A stretch of 64,000 nucleotides of DNA from Armatimonadota bacterium. GTDB lineage: Bacteria; Armatimonadota; Fimbriimonadia; Fimbriimonadales; Fimbriimonadaceae. Position 1 is the first letter of the stretch; the number at the start of each line of letters is the position of its first letter. The position numbers and the translations under genes are program-made. Location of the stretch: the NCBI GenBank assembly GCA_018268375.1, contig JAFDWS010000002.1, forward strand, positions 806,001 through 870,000, in the 5' to 3' direction. Below are positions 1 to 8,554 of this stretch, piece after piece. The notes beneath the pieces were generated by a model. It did not search any database. It had not been told where the DNA came from and saw only the letters and a list, made by a program, of their open reading frames with translations.

Positions 1-453
1 ATAGCCGATTTGTTGCGGGGTCGCTTGGTTCACAAAGAGCTCCCGGCTGTCCTGGCTGGCATCAGCGTCCCAAGTGATGACCTTGACCCCTTGGTCACGA
101 GCCTTCTTCAGGACCGGCCCCAGCACCTGCGGGTCGTTGCAGGAGACTGCGATCACGTCGGCTCCCTTGAGGACCCACTTCTCGATCATCTCGGCCGCAG
201 CCTCCGGCTTTCCGTCGGTAGGGCCATCGTAAGTGAGTTCGATATCGCCGAGTTCCTTGGCCGCGTCCTCGGCTCCCTCGGCGCACGAGGTGAAGTAGGG
301 CACGCCCTTCTGCTTTGGCAAAAGGTAGACCTTGAACTTCTTGCCGGCCGTGGGGGCGCCCGTGCCTGACGCCGTCTTGGTCCCGTCGGAGGTCGGACCG
401 CAGCCCACAACGAGTAAAGCGGCTGCGAGGAGTGCGGGGACGAGTGCCTTCAT
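1..453 (-). CDS. Sugar ABC transporter substrate-binding lipoprotein, RhaS/LsrB type (3' part missing)
   Basis: First 151 residues of a periplasmic binding lipoprotein; the rest lies beyond the window edge. It starts at ATG 453 with a lipoprotein signal ending in LVVGC, then a linker rich in G, T and S. The mature part begins KVYLLPKQKGVPYFTSC and includes ADVIAVSCNDP and VITWDADASQDSRELFVNQA, which are typical of the RhaS/LsrB branch of type I sugar-binding proteins (rhamnose or autoinducer-2). It is the last visible gene of a minus-strand importer operon, 19 bases after the second permease. The ligand cannot be decided between rhamnose, AI-2 and a related sugar. Confidence 0.85.
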   Translation of the reverse strand, partial: MKALVPALLAAALLVVGCGPTSDGTKTASGTGAPTAGKKFKVYLLPKQKGVPYFTSCAEGAEDAAKELGDIELTYDGPTDGKPEAAAEMIEKWVLKGADVIAVSCNDPQVLGPVLKKARDQGVKVITWDADASQDSRELFVNQATPQQIGY

Positions 454-472
454 CAGACGTATTGTGCTCTAA

Positions 473-1405
473 TCAAGCGCTGTCCGTCTTCTTGCCGAAC
501 GCGGAGTTCGCAACAAGAGCGAGAATCAGCAGGCCGCCGATCACAATCAAGTTGATCTCGTCTCGCTCCCAATGCCAGCTCACGAACTGCCGCACTTCAT
601 GGACGATAAGGATTCCAAGGAGGCTCCCACCGATCGTGCCCCGCCCGCCCGTGATGCTCGTTCCCCCTAAGACGATCGCTGTCACGACATCAAGTTCCAT
701 ACCGTGGCCGATGTCTGCCTTTACTGTGTTCCGACGCGCCGCATAGGAAACTGCCGCAACTGCTGCGGCTGTTCCAGCCAAGGTATAGAGCCAAAACTTG
801 ATCTTATCGACGTCAATAGCGGAGAACCGCGCGGCCTTCTCGTTCAGACCGATCGCGAAGACCGCTTGTCCCTTCACGGTCCGGGAGAGCCACAGGGCAG
901 CGCCCGCAGCGGCAAGTGCCAGGACGAAAAACATGAGCGGCCCAGCGACCAGCGATTGAAACGCGGGGTCAAATCCGGAGATCGGGCGCGCCCGGCTGAT
1001 TCCTTCGGCGAGCCCGAAGTACGCCGACATCGTCGCCAGAGTGACGATGAGCGGGTGGATGCGGGCGCGAGAGACGATCCAGCCGTTCAACATCCCGGCG
1101 AGGGCGCCCGCCACCAGAGCGCAAACCGCTGCCAAGGGCCATGGCGTGCCTCGCTCGGCGGCAAGGCCAAACGCGACGGCAGCGAGCGACATCGAAGCGC
1201 CGACCGAGAGGTCGATCCCGCCGGTGATCACAATGAGGGTCACCGGGAGGGCGATCACCGCCAGTTCCAGCACCAGTTTGACGAGCGTGCCTTGCACTTT
1301 CGGAGTCAAGAACGTCGGATCGAGCCGCCAAGCGACGGCGACGAACGCCGCCAACAGAACAAGCAGCACCGCCTCTTGCCGAAATCGGCCAAGGAACGCC
1401 TTCAA
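473..1405 (-). CDS. Sugar ABC transporter permease (RbsC/RhaP-Q family)
   Basis: Inner-membrane permease of 310 residues, normal for the BPD_transp_2 family. It has about eight to ten hydrophobic segments, the family motif ITGGIDLSVGASMSLAA near residue 62, and the C-terminal signature VVTAIVLGGTSITGGRGTIGGSLLG. The start is TTG at 1405-1403, which shares bases with the TGA stop of the preceding permease (TTGA), implying coupled translation. It pairs with that permease to form the channel energised by the double ATPase at the head of the operon. Substrate is inferred only from the binding protein. Confidence 0.9.
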   Translation of the reverse strand: MKAFLGRFRQEAVLLVLLAAFVAVAWRLDPTFLTPKVQGTLVKLVLELAVIALPVTLIVITGGIDLSVGASMSLAAVAFGLAAERGTPWPLAAVCALVAGALAGMLNGWIVSRARIHPLIVTLATMSAYFGLAEGISRARPISGFDPAFQSLVAGPLMFFVLALAAAGAALWLSRTVKGQAVFAIGLNEKAARFSAIDVDKIKFWLYTLAGTAAAVAAVSYAARRNTVKADIGHGMELDVVTAIVLGGTSITGGRGTIGGSLLGILIVHEVRQFVSWHWERDEINLIVIGGLLILALVANSAFGKKTDSA

Positions 1406-2364
1406 GCCCCAACCTCGGCTCTCCGTCGAGCGCTTACTCTGTCACCGAGGACAGCGGTCAGGATCAGGACGCCTTGGATCGCGCGCTCCCAATACGAAGC
1501 CTGGTCGCCCAAGCGCAAGAAGATCAACGCGGTTCTAATGATGCTGAGAAGGGCGACACCGAGCAGCACCCCCCAGAGGCTTCCTCGGCCACCGGTGATC
1601 GAAACTCCGCCGACCACGACGCAGGTCACGACGAACAGTTCCCAACCCGTGCCGTAGCCAGATTCCACGACGGAGAGCTGCGGGGCGCTCACGAGAACGG
1701 CCACTCCGGTCAGCAACCCCATCAAGGCGAAAGCAGCCAGCTTCACCTGCTTTACTGGGAGCCCACGCACCTTCGCAGCTTCAGGATTGCTTCCGATTGC
1801 ATAGACTCGTCGGCCCCAAGGTGTCAGGCTCGCCAAAGTGATGCTCACCGCTACGACGAGAAGTGCGACGAGCACCGGGTTCGGCACGCCCCCGCTGACC
1901 CCGATCCCGAGTTGTCTGATGAAAGGCGGGAGGTCTGTGACCCACTCACCGTGCAAGACCAGTTCCGTGACTCCACGCAAGACCGTTAGCATGCCCAGGG
2001 TGGCCACAATCGAAGGAACGCGGGCGAACACGACCAAGAGTCCGTTCACGAGTCCGAGGGCAAGCCCGAGGAAGAGGACTCCGAAGACACAATCCAGGAG
2101 GGGCCTTCCCCCATGACTTGGCGAAGCCCAAGTGCCGAGGGCTGCGGCGAGGAGCCCAGCCATAGAACCGACCGAAATGTCGATCTCGCCTAGAATGATC
2201 ACAAAGGTCATCCCACAGGCCATGATCGCGAACGGCGCGCATTGGATCAGGAGGTCACGAACGTTCTCGGGCCGCAGAAAGGCGGGGTTAGCCAGTTGGA
2301 CGGCGAGAACGAGCACGAACAGGACGAGACCGACCCCGAGTTCCCTTGCCGGCAACTTCTTCAA
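1402..2364 (-). CDS. Sugar ABC transporter permease (RbsC/RhaP-Q family)
   Basis: Second permease of the importer, 320 residues from a TTG start at 2364. This start overlaps the ATPase stop as TTGA and follows an AGGAG ribosome site at 2380-2376. A longer frame runs upstream to 2640, but it lies wholly inside the ATPase gene and has no hydrophobic segment. Hallmarks are MTFVIILGEIDISVGSMAG and VVGGVSITGGRGSLWGVLLG. Membrane protein of the RbsC family, probably a heterodimer with the following permease. Confidence 0.9.
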   Translation of the reverse strand: MKKLPARELGVGLVLFVLVLAVQLANPAFLRPENVRDLLIQCAPFAIMACGMTFVIILGEIDISVGSMAGLLAAALGTWASPSHGGRPLLDCVFGVLFLGLALGLVNGLLVVFARVPSIVATLGMLTVLRGVTELVLHGEWVTDLPPFIRQLGIGVSGGVPNPVLVALLVVAVSITLASLTPWGRRVYAIGSNPEAAKVRGLPVKQVKLAAFALMGLLTGVAVLVSAPQLSVVESGYGTGWELFVVTCVVVGGVSITGGRGSLWGVLLGVALLSIIRTALIFLRLGDQASYWERAIQGVLILTAVLGDRVSARRRAEVGA

Positions 2365-3869
2365 GAGACCGCCCGCTCCTCGCGGTGGACGGCAAGCGCC
2401 ATCAGGGCTTCCTCGCTCGCTTCGCCACGAGCCAGTTCTCCCGATACTCGGCCCTCGCACATGACCAAGATGCGGTCCGAGAGTTCGAGCAGTTCGGGTA
2501 AGTCCGACGAGACCAACAGCACGGCCGCACCCTCGGCAGCAAGTCTGGTCACCAAGGAGTGCACCTCTTCTTTGGCCCCGACATCGACCCCACGTGTCGG
2601 CTCGTCCATGATCAAGGCCCGGGGTGCCATCGCCAACCATTTTCCGATGACCACCTTTTGTTGATTGCCGCCAGAAAGAGAGCGGACCGGCACGTCAAGG
2701 CTCGCTGCCTTGACCATCAGCCTAGTCGAAAGTTCGTCGCCCTTCGTGCGCTCCGCCCTCCTCTGGATCCAGCCACGGCGGGCGAGGCGCTCGCGAGCGG
2801 CCATCAGCAAATTGTCTTTGACGCTGAGCGGCAGCACCAGACCTTCGTGCTGCCGGTCTTCCGGTACGAGCGCGACTCCGCTCGCGACCGCGGCCAGAAC
2901 TCCCCGGTTCGTCACGTCTCTCCCTCCGACGAGGACCTGGCCCGAGTCAATCCGATCGAGGCCAAAGATGGCGCGGGCGACCTCGGTCCTTCCGGCGCCG
3001 ACGAGCCCGCCAAGTCCTACAATCTCGCCCGCCCGGACTGAAAAGCTGACGTCTTCGAACGCACCATCACGGCCGAGGCCCCTGACTTCGAGAACGACAG
3101 TGCCGGGCGCATTCGCAGCCGACTGGCTTTGGGCAGCGATTTGACGGCCCACCATTGAGACAATGAGCCTCTCCCGGGTGACCGATGACGCCGGCATTGT
3201 CTCAACGACGCGTCCGTCACGCAGTACGGTGACGGAATCGCAAATCCGAACAATCTCGTCGAGCCGATGGCTCACGTAGAGCACAGACACGCCCTCAGTC
3301 TTGAGCCGCTCGACGGTGGCGAGAAGGACCTCGACCTCGCGGTTGGACAAGGAGGCGGTCGGCTCGTCCATGACAAGCAGGCGACACTCCGTTTCAAGAG
3401 CCCGCGCGATCGCCACAAGCTGCCGCTGGGCAACGGAAAGGTCACAGAGCGGCACGTTGAGGGGTACGCCGACACCGAGCCGTTGAAAGACCTGAGAAGT
3501 CCGCTCCCTCATTCGCGCTCGATCGAGGATAATGCCGAACCGACGAATCTCACGTCCCACGAAGACGTTCTCGACCGCATCCAGATCGAGAAATGCGACG
3601 AGCTCTTGGTAGATGACGGAAATGCCGGCGTCGAGGCTGGCTTGCACACTACCGAGATTGAGACCGGCTCCTGCCATCCCGACCGACCCTGAGTCGGGCA
3701 CGACATTGCCCGCGAGGATCTTAATGAGCGTGCTTTTGCCAGCACCGTTTTCGCCGACGAGGCCGTGCACCTCGCCCGGGCGTATCTGGAGCCCGACACC
3801 CTCGAGCGCGTGGACGCCGTCGTAGGCTTTGCTCAGTCCCTGGACTTCCAGCAGCAGGTCGGACGGCAC
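2361..3869 (-). CDS. Sugar ABC transporter double ATP-binding protein (RbsA/RhaT-like)
   Basis: Cytoplasmic ATPase with two nucleotide-binding domains (502 residues, usual for RbsA-like proteins). Domain 1 has Walker A GENGAGKST, a signature-like LSVAQRQLVAIARAL and Walker B LLVMDEPTASLS. Domain 2 has the degenerate Walker A GLVGAGRTEVA, normal for this family, plus LSGGNQQKVVIGKWL and ALIMDEPTRGVDVG. I chose GTG 3869, just before LLLEVQGLSKAYDG, because upstream residues look non-coding and overlap the divergent glpX control region; the ribosome site there is weak, so the start is uncertain. First gene of the minus-strand sugar import operon. Confidence 0.88.
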   Translation of the reverse strand: MPSDLLLEVQGLSKAYDGVHALEGVGLQIRPGEVHGLVGENGAGKSTLIKILAGNVVPDSGSVGMAGAGLNLGSVQASLDAGISVIYQELVAFLDLDAVENVFVGREIRRFGIILDRARMRERTSQVFQRLGVGVPLNVPLCDLSVAQRQLVAIARALETECRLLVMDEPTASLSNREVEVLLATVERLKTEGVSVLYVSHRLDEIVRICDSVTVLRDGRVVETMPASSVTRERLIVSMVGRQIAAQSQSAANAPGTVVLEVRGLGRDGAFEDVSFSVRAGEIVGLGGLVGAGRTEVARAIFGLDRIDSGQVLVGGRDVTNRGVLAAVASGVALVPEDRQHEGLVLPLSVKDNLLMAARERLARRGWIQRRAERTKGDELSTRLMVKAASLDVPVRSLSGGNQQKVVIGKWLAMAPRALIMDEPTRGVDVGAKEEVHSLVTRLAAEGAAVLLVSSDLPELLELSDRILVMCEGRVSGELARGEASEEALMALAVHREERAVS

Positions 3870-3955
3870 TGGGCAAGGATAGCCCAGAGGGACGAGCGCT
3901 CGCCTCAAGCCGGTCGATCCGGGAGTCAAGGCGGCCATCAACCTGGCTGGACAAG

Positions 3956-3961
3956 TACAAT
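3956..3961 (+). promoter_or_regulatory. Candidate -10 element of glpX (possible leaderless start)
   Basis: TACAAT lies only six bases before the glpX ATG at 3968. With usual spacing, transcription would begin at or next to the start codon, giving a leaderless mRNA. No Shine-Dalgarno sequence is visible before the ATG, which fits. No convincing -35 box is seen. Confidence 0.35.
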
Positions 3962-3967
3962 CCAGCC

Positions 3968-4972
3968 ATGACGAAAGGGCAACGGAGCCCCAAGGGCGCC
4001 ACACCGGCGGACCGATATCGGCACATCGACTTCCTGCGGGTGACCGAGGAGGCGGCGCTCTCGGCCAGCAAGTGGGTGGGAAAGGGCAAGCGCGACGAGG
4101 CGGACGATGCCGCCTGCAGTGCCATGCGAGTAGCCCTGAACCAAATGGACCTCAAGGCGCGTATCGTGATCGGTGAAGGCGAGCGGGACAAGGCACCGAT
4201 GCTCTACATCGGCGAGGAACTAGGAAGCGGAGAGGGCCCTGAGGTCCAAATCGCCGTCGACCCGCTTGAGGGCACCAACCTGTGCGCCAACGGAACGCCC
4301 AACGCGATCAGCGTTCTTGCTGCCGCTGTCGAGGGCGAAGGCTGGTTGATGCACGCCCCTGACTGCTACATGGACAAGCTGGTGGTAGGCCAGGAGTGCA
4401 AAGGGGTGGTAGACATCACGCTCCCGCCCCGGGTGAACGTGCGACTGATGGCGAAGGCGCTTGGAAAGGACGTCGACGAGATGATCATTGGCATCCTCGA
4501 CCGTCCCCGCCACGAGGCCCTCATCAACGAGTTGCGTGAGACGGGTTGCCGAGTTCACTTGGTGCCTGACGGTGACCTCTCGGTCGCCATCGCTGCCCTC
4601 GATCCTGACGCCGGCGTGGACGGCCTCATGGGCATCGGCGGCGCACCGGAAGGCGTCCTGACCGCCGTGGCTGTCTCCTGCACTGGCGGCGACATGCAAG
4701 CGCGATTGGTCTTCACCAACGACGAACAGCGCGCACGAGCTGAGGCGATGATGGATGGGAAGGTCGACCGGGTCCTCAAGACCGAGGACCTAGCGAGAGG
4801 CAGCGTCGTCTTTTGCGCGACCGGGATCACGAGCGGCGACCTACTCAAGGGCGTCCGTTATCGGCGCGGCTTTGCGCTCACCGAATCAATTGTGATGCGG
4901 TCGGCAACGCGACAAATCCGGAGGATCGAGACGACCCACCAGGACGCGTTGCCGAACGACCATCACGTCTAG
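3968..4972 (+). CDS. glpX: Fructose-1,6-bisphosphatase class II
   Basis: 334-residue GlpX-type phosphatase that hydrolyses fructose 1,6-bisphosphate to fructose 6-phosphate in gluconeogenesis; some homologues also act on sedoheptulose 1,7-bisphosphate. Family motifs: IVIGEGERDKAPMLYIGEEL near residue 60, the metal-binding DPLEGTN near residue 97, GIGGAPEGVLTA near 220 and FCATGITSGDLLKGV near 280. It stands alone, divergent from the sugar importer and overlapping the end of the convergent PEP-CTERM pseudogene by four bases. The start is fixed by TACAAT just upstream and the normal length. Confidence 0.95.
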   Translation: MTKGQRSPKGATPADRYRHIDFLRVTEEAALSASKWVGKGKRDEADDAACSAMRVALNQMDLKARIVIGEGERDKAPMLYIGEELGSGEGPEVQIAVDPLEGTNLCANGTPNAISVLAAAVEGEGWLMHAPDCYMDKLVVGQECKGVVDITLPPRVNVRLMAKALGKDVDEMIIGILDRPRHEALINELRETGCRVHLVPDGDLSVAIAALDPDAGVDGLMGIGGAPEGVLTAVAVSCTGGDMQARLVFTNDEQRARAEAMMDGKVDRVLKTEDLARGSVVFCATGITSGDLLKGVRYRRGFALTESIVMRSATRQIRRIETTHQDALPNDHHV

Positions 4973-5724
4973 CGCCGACGTCGCCGCAAGAGCACAGGAA
5001 CACCAAGTCCGAGCGCGAGGAAGCTCGCTGGCTCGGGAACCACGGTCATATTGTTCAAATAGGCGTCGCGCTGGCTGAAGGGGCCCGCGTTCGCGTTGAA
5101 GAACGCAAAGCCCGTCAAGTTCTGGCAGCCGTTCATGAACGTCCCCGTCTTCGTGTAACTGGCGGAGTCGCTCAGTCGCTGGACTTGGACTGTATAGGAG
5201 CCACCGCCAAGGACGTCAACTTCGACGTGGAGTCCGCCGTCGGTGAACCCGATCCCCGTGCCGTTGCTGGTGCTGTCCGTCCAGCCGTAGTTCGCATTGC
5301 CGCCGACGAACGCGAGTTCTGCAGCCTGAGCACTTCCGTCGAACATCGCGACGGAAACGCTCTGGCCATTGTCGATCCAACCGTTGTCAAGGTCAAAGCC
5401 AAAGGTTTGGCCGGTCGTCACGGGCGCCAGGAAGAGCCGTGCCGCCAGCGCAGAATCGCCGCTGTTGGCATAGGTTCCAAGGGCCCGGCCCGCGCTGTTG
5501 ATACCAGGCCCGGCGCCACTGCCATTGTTGTTCGAGTCAGCGACAAAGAAGCCGGAGTTTGCGCCGTTGGCTAGGCTCCAGGCACTGAAGCCGACTCCGC
5601 CGTTGTCGCCGTTCTGTCAACCATCGTTGTATACGGCGTCGGCAGCCGAATCAAAGGCGATCGCGGCATGAGCCGCGCCGGCGGCGAGCGCGCCAGCGAC
5701 GAGCAAGAGGGTGCGTTGAGTCAT
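4969..5724 (-). pseudogene. PEP-CTERM sorted secreted protein, interrupted by in-frame TGA
   Basis: From ATG 5724 a clear signal peptide is read (MTQRTLLLVAGALAAGAAHA), then AIAFDSAADAVYNDG, then TGA at 5619-5617, after which the same frame continues without a break (QNGDNGGVGFSAWSLANG) to 4969. The last part (from about 5421) ends in VPEPASFLALGLGVPVLL and a run of arginines, a PEP-CTERM tail for exosortase processing. The TGA sits where tryptophan (TGG) fits the local motif YNDG-W-QNGDNGG. TGA ends many other genes here, so recoding is unlikely; this is a nonsense mutation or a sequence error. The intact product would be a 251-residue exported surface protein of unknown role. Confidence 0.8.
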
Positions 5725-5803
5725 CGAGTCCGCCTCGCTGGCCCAGCTTCGATTCGGGCCAACGTGCAGGAGGCTATTGCTTCGCTGAAGATTGTTTGTG
5801 ACT

Positions 5804-7435
5804 TCAGCGCGCTGTGGCGACCACTTGGTCCCACGAGACGCGGTATCCGGTCGAGTTTTGGATGCTCTTGTGCGCCAGCAACCTCACCTCGATGCGGCCG
5901 TCCCCAGCCCGAACGTAGGTCGCGGCGGAAAGGCCCGCCGCCCGGAAGCGGCGCTTCGTCGCGTCCATGTTTTCAGCGCGAACCTGGACCCACTGCCCGT
6001 CTGACCAGCGCTTGCAATACATCCGCAGCAGCGCAGCCGAACCCGTGCTGACTTTTCCGACTGCTTCGAAATCAAGGAACGTGGATGACGGCCGATTGGT
6101 CGTGCCGACAAAACTGACCTGCGCGTCCAAACCCAGTGGCGTCGAGGGCTCCAAATCCAAGAACCGATCGTCGAGTCCGATCACATTGCGCAGCGACCCG
6201 GACTTGATCGTCGTGTTTTGGACGCTGAAGTCGTGCAGCCAAGTAGCGTTCGTCTTCGAGATCTTGACGATATTGCCGTTCAAATCAACAACATAGAGCT
6301 CTCCGAACGAGTCCACGTCGATCGAGCAGGGCGAACCCATCAGAGTTGGCGTAATGTCGCTGGTGTGCTCCCTAAGGTCGAACGCCCGCCATCGGCCAAT
6401 GGCATTGTCGAAGTAAAAGCGCAGAGACCAAATCCGGCCGCTGACATTGTCGCAGTAGAAGTATCGTCCGAAGTAGTCGGAACCGAGTTGGAGCCCTCGG
6501 TACACCCTGCCGCCGATGACGGCCTCGCCTGTCGAGTGGTTGTACACGAAACTCGGCGTGGCATGAGGGATGTATGCGAGCGTCGACGCACTGAACTGCG
6601 AAAACCCCTCAAACCGGCGCCAACCGTAGTTGCTACCGCCCTGTCGCGCTGGCTCGTAGTCGATCTCCTCCCAAGCGTCCTGGCCGACGTCGCCAATGAT
6701 CAAGGCTCCTGTTCCGAGCAGGTTTGGATCATCAAAGCTAAACTTAAAAGGATTTCTCAGGCCGAAAGACCAAATCTCCTTTTGGGCTGCGATCGGGATA
6801 CTGTCGACAAACGGATTGTCGGCTGGGATGTGATAGTTGCGAGCCGGGTCGGCAGGAAAATCGTCCGTCCGAGGGTCGATGCGCAACATCTTGCCGAGCC
6901 AAGTGTCCGGGTTTTGACCGTTACCGGTCGGATCTCCCGATCCTCCCCCGTCGCCCATACCGATGTAAAGGTATCCGTCGGTGCCGAACGCGATCGTCCC
7001 TCCGTTGTGGTTGCTGTTAGCCCGCGGTGTCGAGATGATGTCCAGGCGAGTGTTGTCATCGATCGTCGGCGGATTGCTGTTGCTCACAGTGAACCGCGCC
7101 ACCTGCATGACAGGCCCTTCCCGTGTGAAATTGAAATAGACGTGGTGGGACGAGGAATAGTCGGGGGCGAACGCCATGCCGAGGAGGCCCTGCTCACCTC
7201 CGGAAAGAACATCGGTCGTGAGATCCACCAATGGTGTGCCCTGGACGACCCCGTTGATCACAGTCTTGACAATCCCTCCTTGCTGGACGATGAACTGCAT
7301 GGAGCGGTTGGTCGGGTGCTGGACGAAGACGATTGGACTTGAAAGCCCGGTGACGACGCGTGTCCCGGTCAAAGATTGTGCCGAAACAATGGAAATGGCA
7401 AGGCAGAAAAGAGGCGTCAGTGCGAAGCGCTTCAT
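5804..7435 (-). CDS. Secreted glucose/sorbosone-type (PQQ) dehydrogenase-like beta-propeller protein
   Basis: 543 residues with a signal peptide (cleavage near SAQS, residue 20). Residues 20-400 match the GSDH beta-propeller: EQGLLGMAFAPDY, HNGGTIAFGTDGYLYIGMGD, GKMLRIDPRT, EIWSFGLRNPFKFSFDDP and GDVGQDAWEEIDYE. Members often oxidise sugars with PQQ in the periplasm, but many are uncharacterised. Residues about 400-543 form a separate beta-rich tail (RNVIGLDDRFLDLEPSTPLG and onward) of a kind added to secreted proteins. Monocistronic, divergent from nothing close. Cofactor binding is inferred. Confidence 0.85.
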   Translation of the reverse strand: MKRFALTPLFCLAISIVSAQSLTGTRVVTGLSSPIVFVQHPTNRSMQFIVQQGGIVKTVINGVVQGTPLVDLTTDVLSGGEQGLLGMAFAPDYSSSHHVYFNFTREGPVMQVARFTVSNSNPPTIDDNTRLDIISTPRANSNHNGGTIAFGTDGYLYIGMGDGGGSGDPTGNGQNPDTWLGKMLRIDPRTDDFPADPARNYHIPADNPFVDSIPIAAQKEIWSFGLRNPFKFSFDDPNLLGTGALIIGDVGQDAWEEIDYEPARQGGSNYGWRRFEGFSQFSASTLAYIPHATPSFVYNHSTGEAVIGGRVYRGLQLGSDYFGRYFYCDNVSGRIWSLRFYFDNAIGRWRAFDLREHTSDITPTLMGSPCSIDVDSFGELYVVDLNGNIVKISKTNATWLHDFSVQNTTIKSGSLRNVIGLDDRFLDLEPSTPLGLDAQVSFVGTTNRPSSTFLDFEAVGKVSTGSAALLRMYCKRWSDGQWVQVRAENMDATKRRFRAAGLSAATYVRAGDGRIEVRLLAHKSIQNSTGYRVSWDQVVATAR

Positions 7436-7516
7436 GGGGCCACCTAAAGATGGGAATGTCTCATTCTAATCCGGTTGCGCCAAGAGTTGGCCCGATCCCG
7501 GTAGCATTACTGGCTC

Positions 7517-8503
7517 TTAGTCTTCGATGTAGCGCACGCCAGACGCGTCCGTCCCCGACCAGATATCTGGGTGTGCGCCTCCGCTGACACGCACATTGCT
7601 GAAGGTCACGTTCGAAGTCTCGACGCGATAGGCTGGAGCTCCATGACCGGTGAGAGCGAACTCGCAGTCCTTCATTCTCAACATTCCCCGGGCCGGCGGG
7701 GCGCCAGGAAAGTTCGTCACACGGAAGGCGCCGAACACGCCTTGAGCCGTGCCTCCCTGATGCCGAATCCCGCTCACCAAACCAGAGCACCCGAGGAGGT
7801 CGATGGCGCCGAAGTCGTTGTCGGTCACCACCCGGTCGATGTCGAGATCGTCTACCGCCTTGAACTTCAAAGAACAGTGGTCAACGTTGGACGTTCCTGC
7901 CCGGCGTGTCTCTTCGATGTCCCTTAAGACGACATTGACCGAGCGAACTGCGGAGCCGCCCTCGGGTGCCCCCTCGTTGAAATAGACGAGGTGCCCACGA
8001 GGCTCAGAGCTCAAGACGGCGCCGGTCGCCTTGATCCCGGAAGCAGAGAAGCTTCTTTGGCCGCAAGCCAGAATGCCGAAGCGGTAGTTTTCGAACCTGC
8101 AGTCAGCGACCGCATTGCCAATCGCCAAGCTACCGTCGACATTGGGAAGAAAGACGATCCCTACCTCTCCATCAAAGTTGCACCCCCGGAAAGCCACGCC
8201 TCCACCGACGACCACCACCGCCGCGTGCGACGCATCGATGTGAGAGGTCCGGATCGTGGGTGCCCCGAGGCCAGCGTCCTTGAAGAGCTGGTCGAGGGAC
8301 ATTGTCGAGGCGTAGGGGCGGTTGGCCGCTCCTGAACGAAAGTCGCAGTTCTCAATGAGCGCCGGGCCCCGAACAAACATTGCCGGCCGGTCGGAAGCGA
8401 CAAAGTGTTCGTCGGAGACGGTGCCTCCGTCTACGACCCGCATGCCTCCCGGCGAGAGAGCGGCTGCCCAAAGCAAGTTCAAAATTGAGACGACGATGCT
8501 CAT
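7517..8503 (-). CDS. Secreted right-handed beta-helix protein, hypothetical
   Basis: 328 residues with a hydrophobic N-terminus (SIVVSILNLLWAAALS) likely to be a signal peptide. The body has short repeats such as IENCDFRSG, FRGCNFDGEVGI, VADCRFENYRFGI and MKDCEFALTG, spaced like the coils of a pectate-lyase-type parallel beta-helix. No catalytic residues can be assigned. It stands between the propeller dehydrogenase and an ABC exporter pair on the same strand, with gaps of about 50-80 bases, so co-transcription with the exporter upstream is possible. Function unknown. Confidence 0.7.
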   Translation of the reverse strand: MSIVVSILNLLWAAALSPGGMRVVDGGTVSDEHFVASDRPAMFVRGPALIENCDFRSGAANRPYASTMSLDQLFKDAGLGAPTIRTSHIDASHAAVVVVGGGVAFRGCNFDGEVGIVFLPNVDGSLAIGNAVADCRFENYRFGILACGQRSFSASGIKATGAVLSSEPRGHLVYFNEGAPEGGSAVRSVNVVLRDIEETRRAGTSNVDHCSLKFKAVDDLDIDRVVTDNDFGAIDLLGCSGLVSGIRHQGGTAQGVFGAFRVTNFPGAPPARGMLRMKDCEFALTGHGAPAYRVETSNVTFSNVRVSGGAHPDIWSGTDASGVRYIED

Positions 8504-8554
8504 TAGACGCGCAGAAAGGCCTCCGTGTCGCCTCGTGACCTGGGTCTTGTCAGA

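Noticed and set aside
704..1657. 317-residue plus-strand ORF across the permease genes
   Set aside because: Hydrophilic, biased composition and complementary to two clear permeases.
5617..5619. TGA read as an amino acid (recoding or selenocysteine)
   Set aside because: TGA ends many genes here, and Trp fits the motif; no selenocysteine-type hairpin was seen directly after it.
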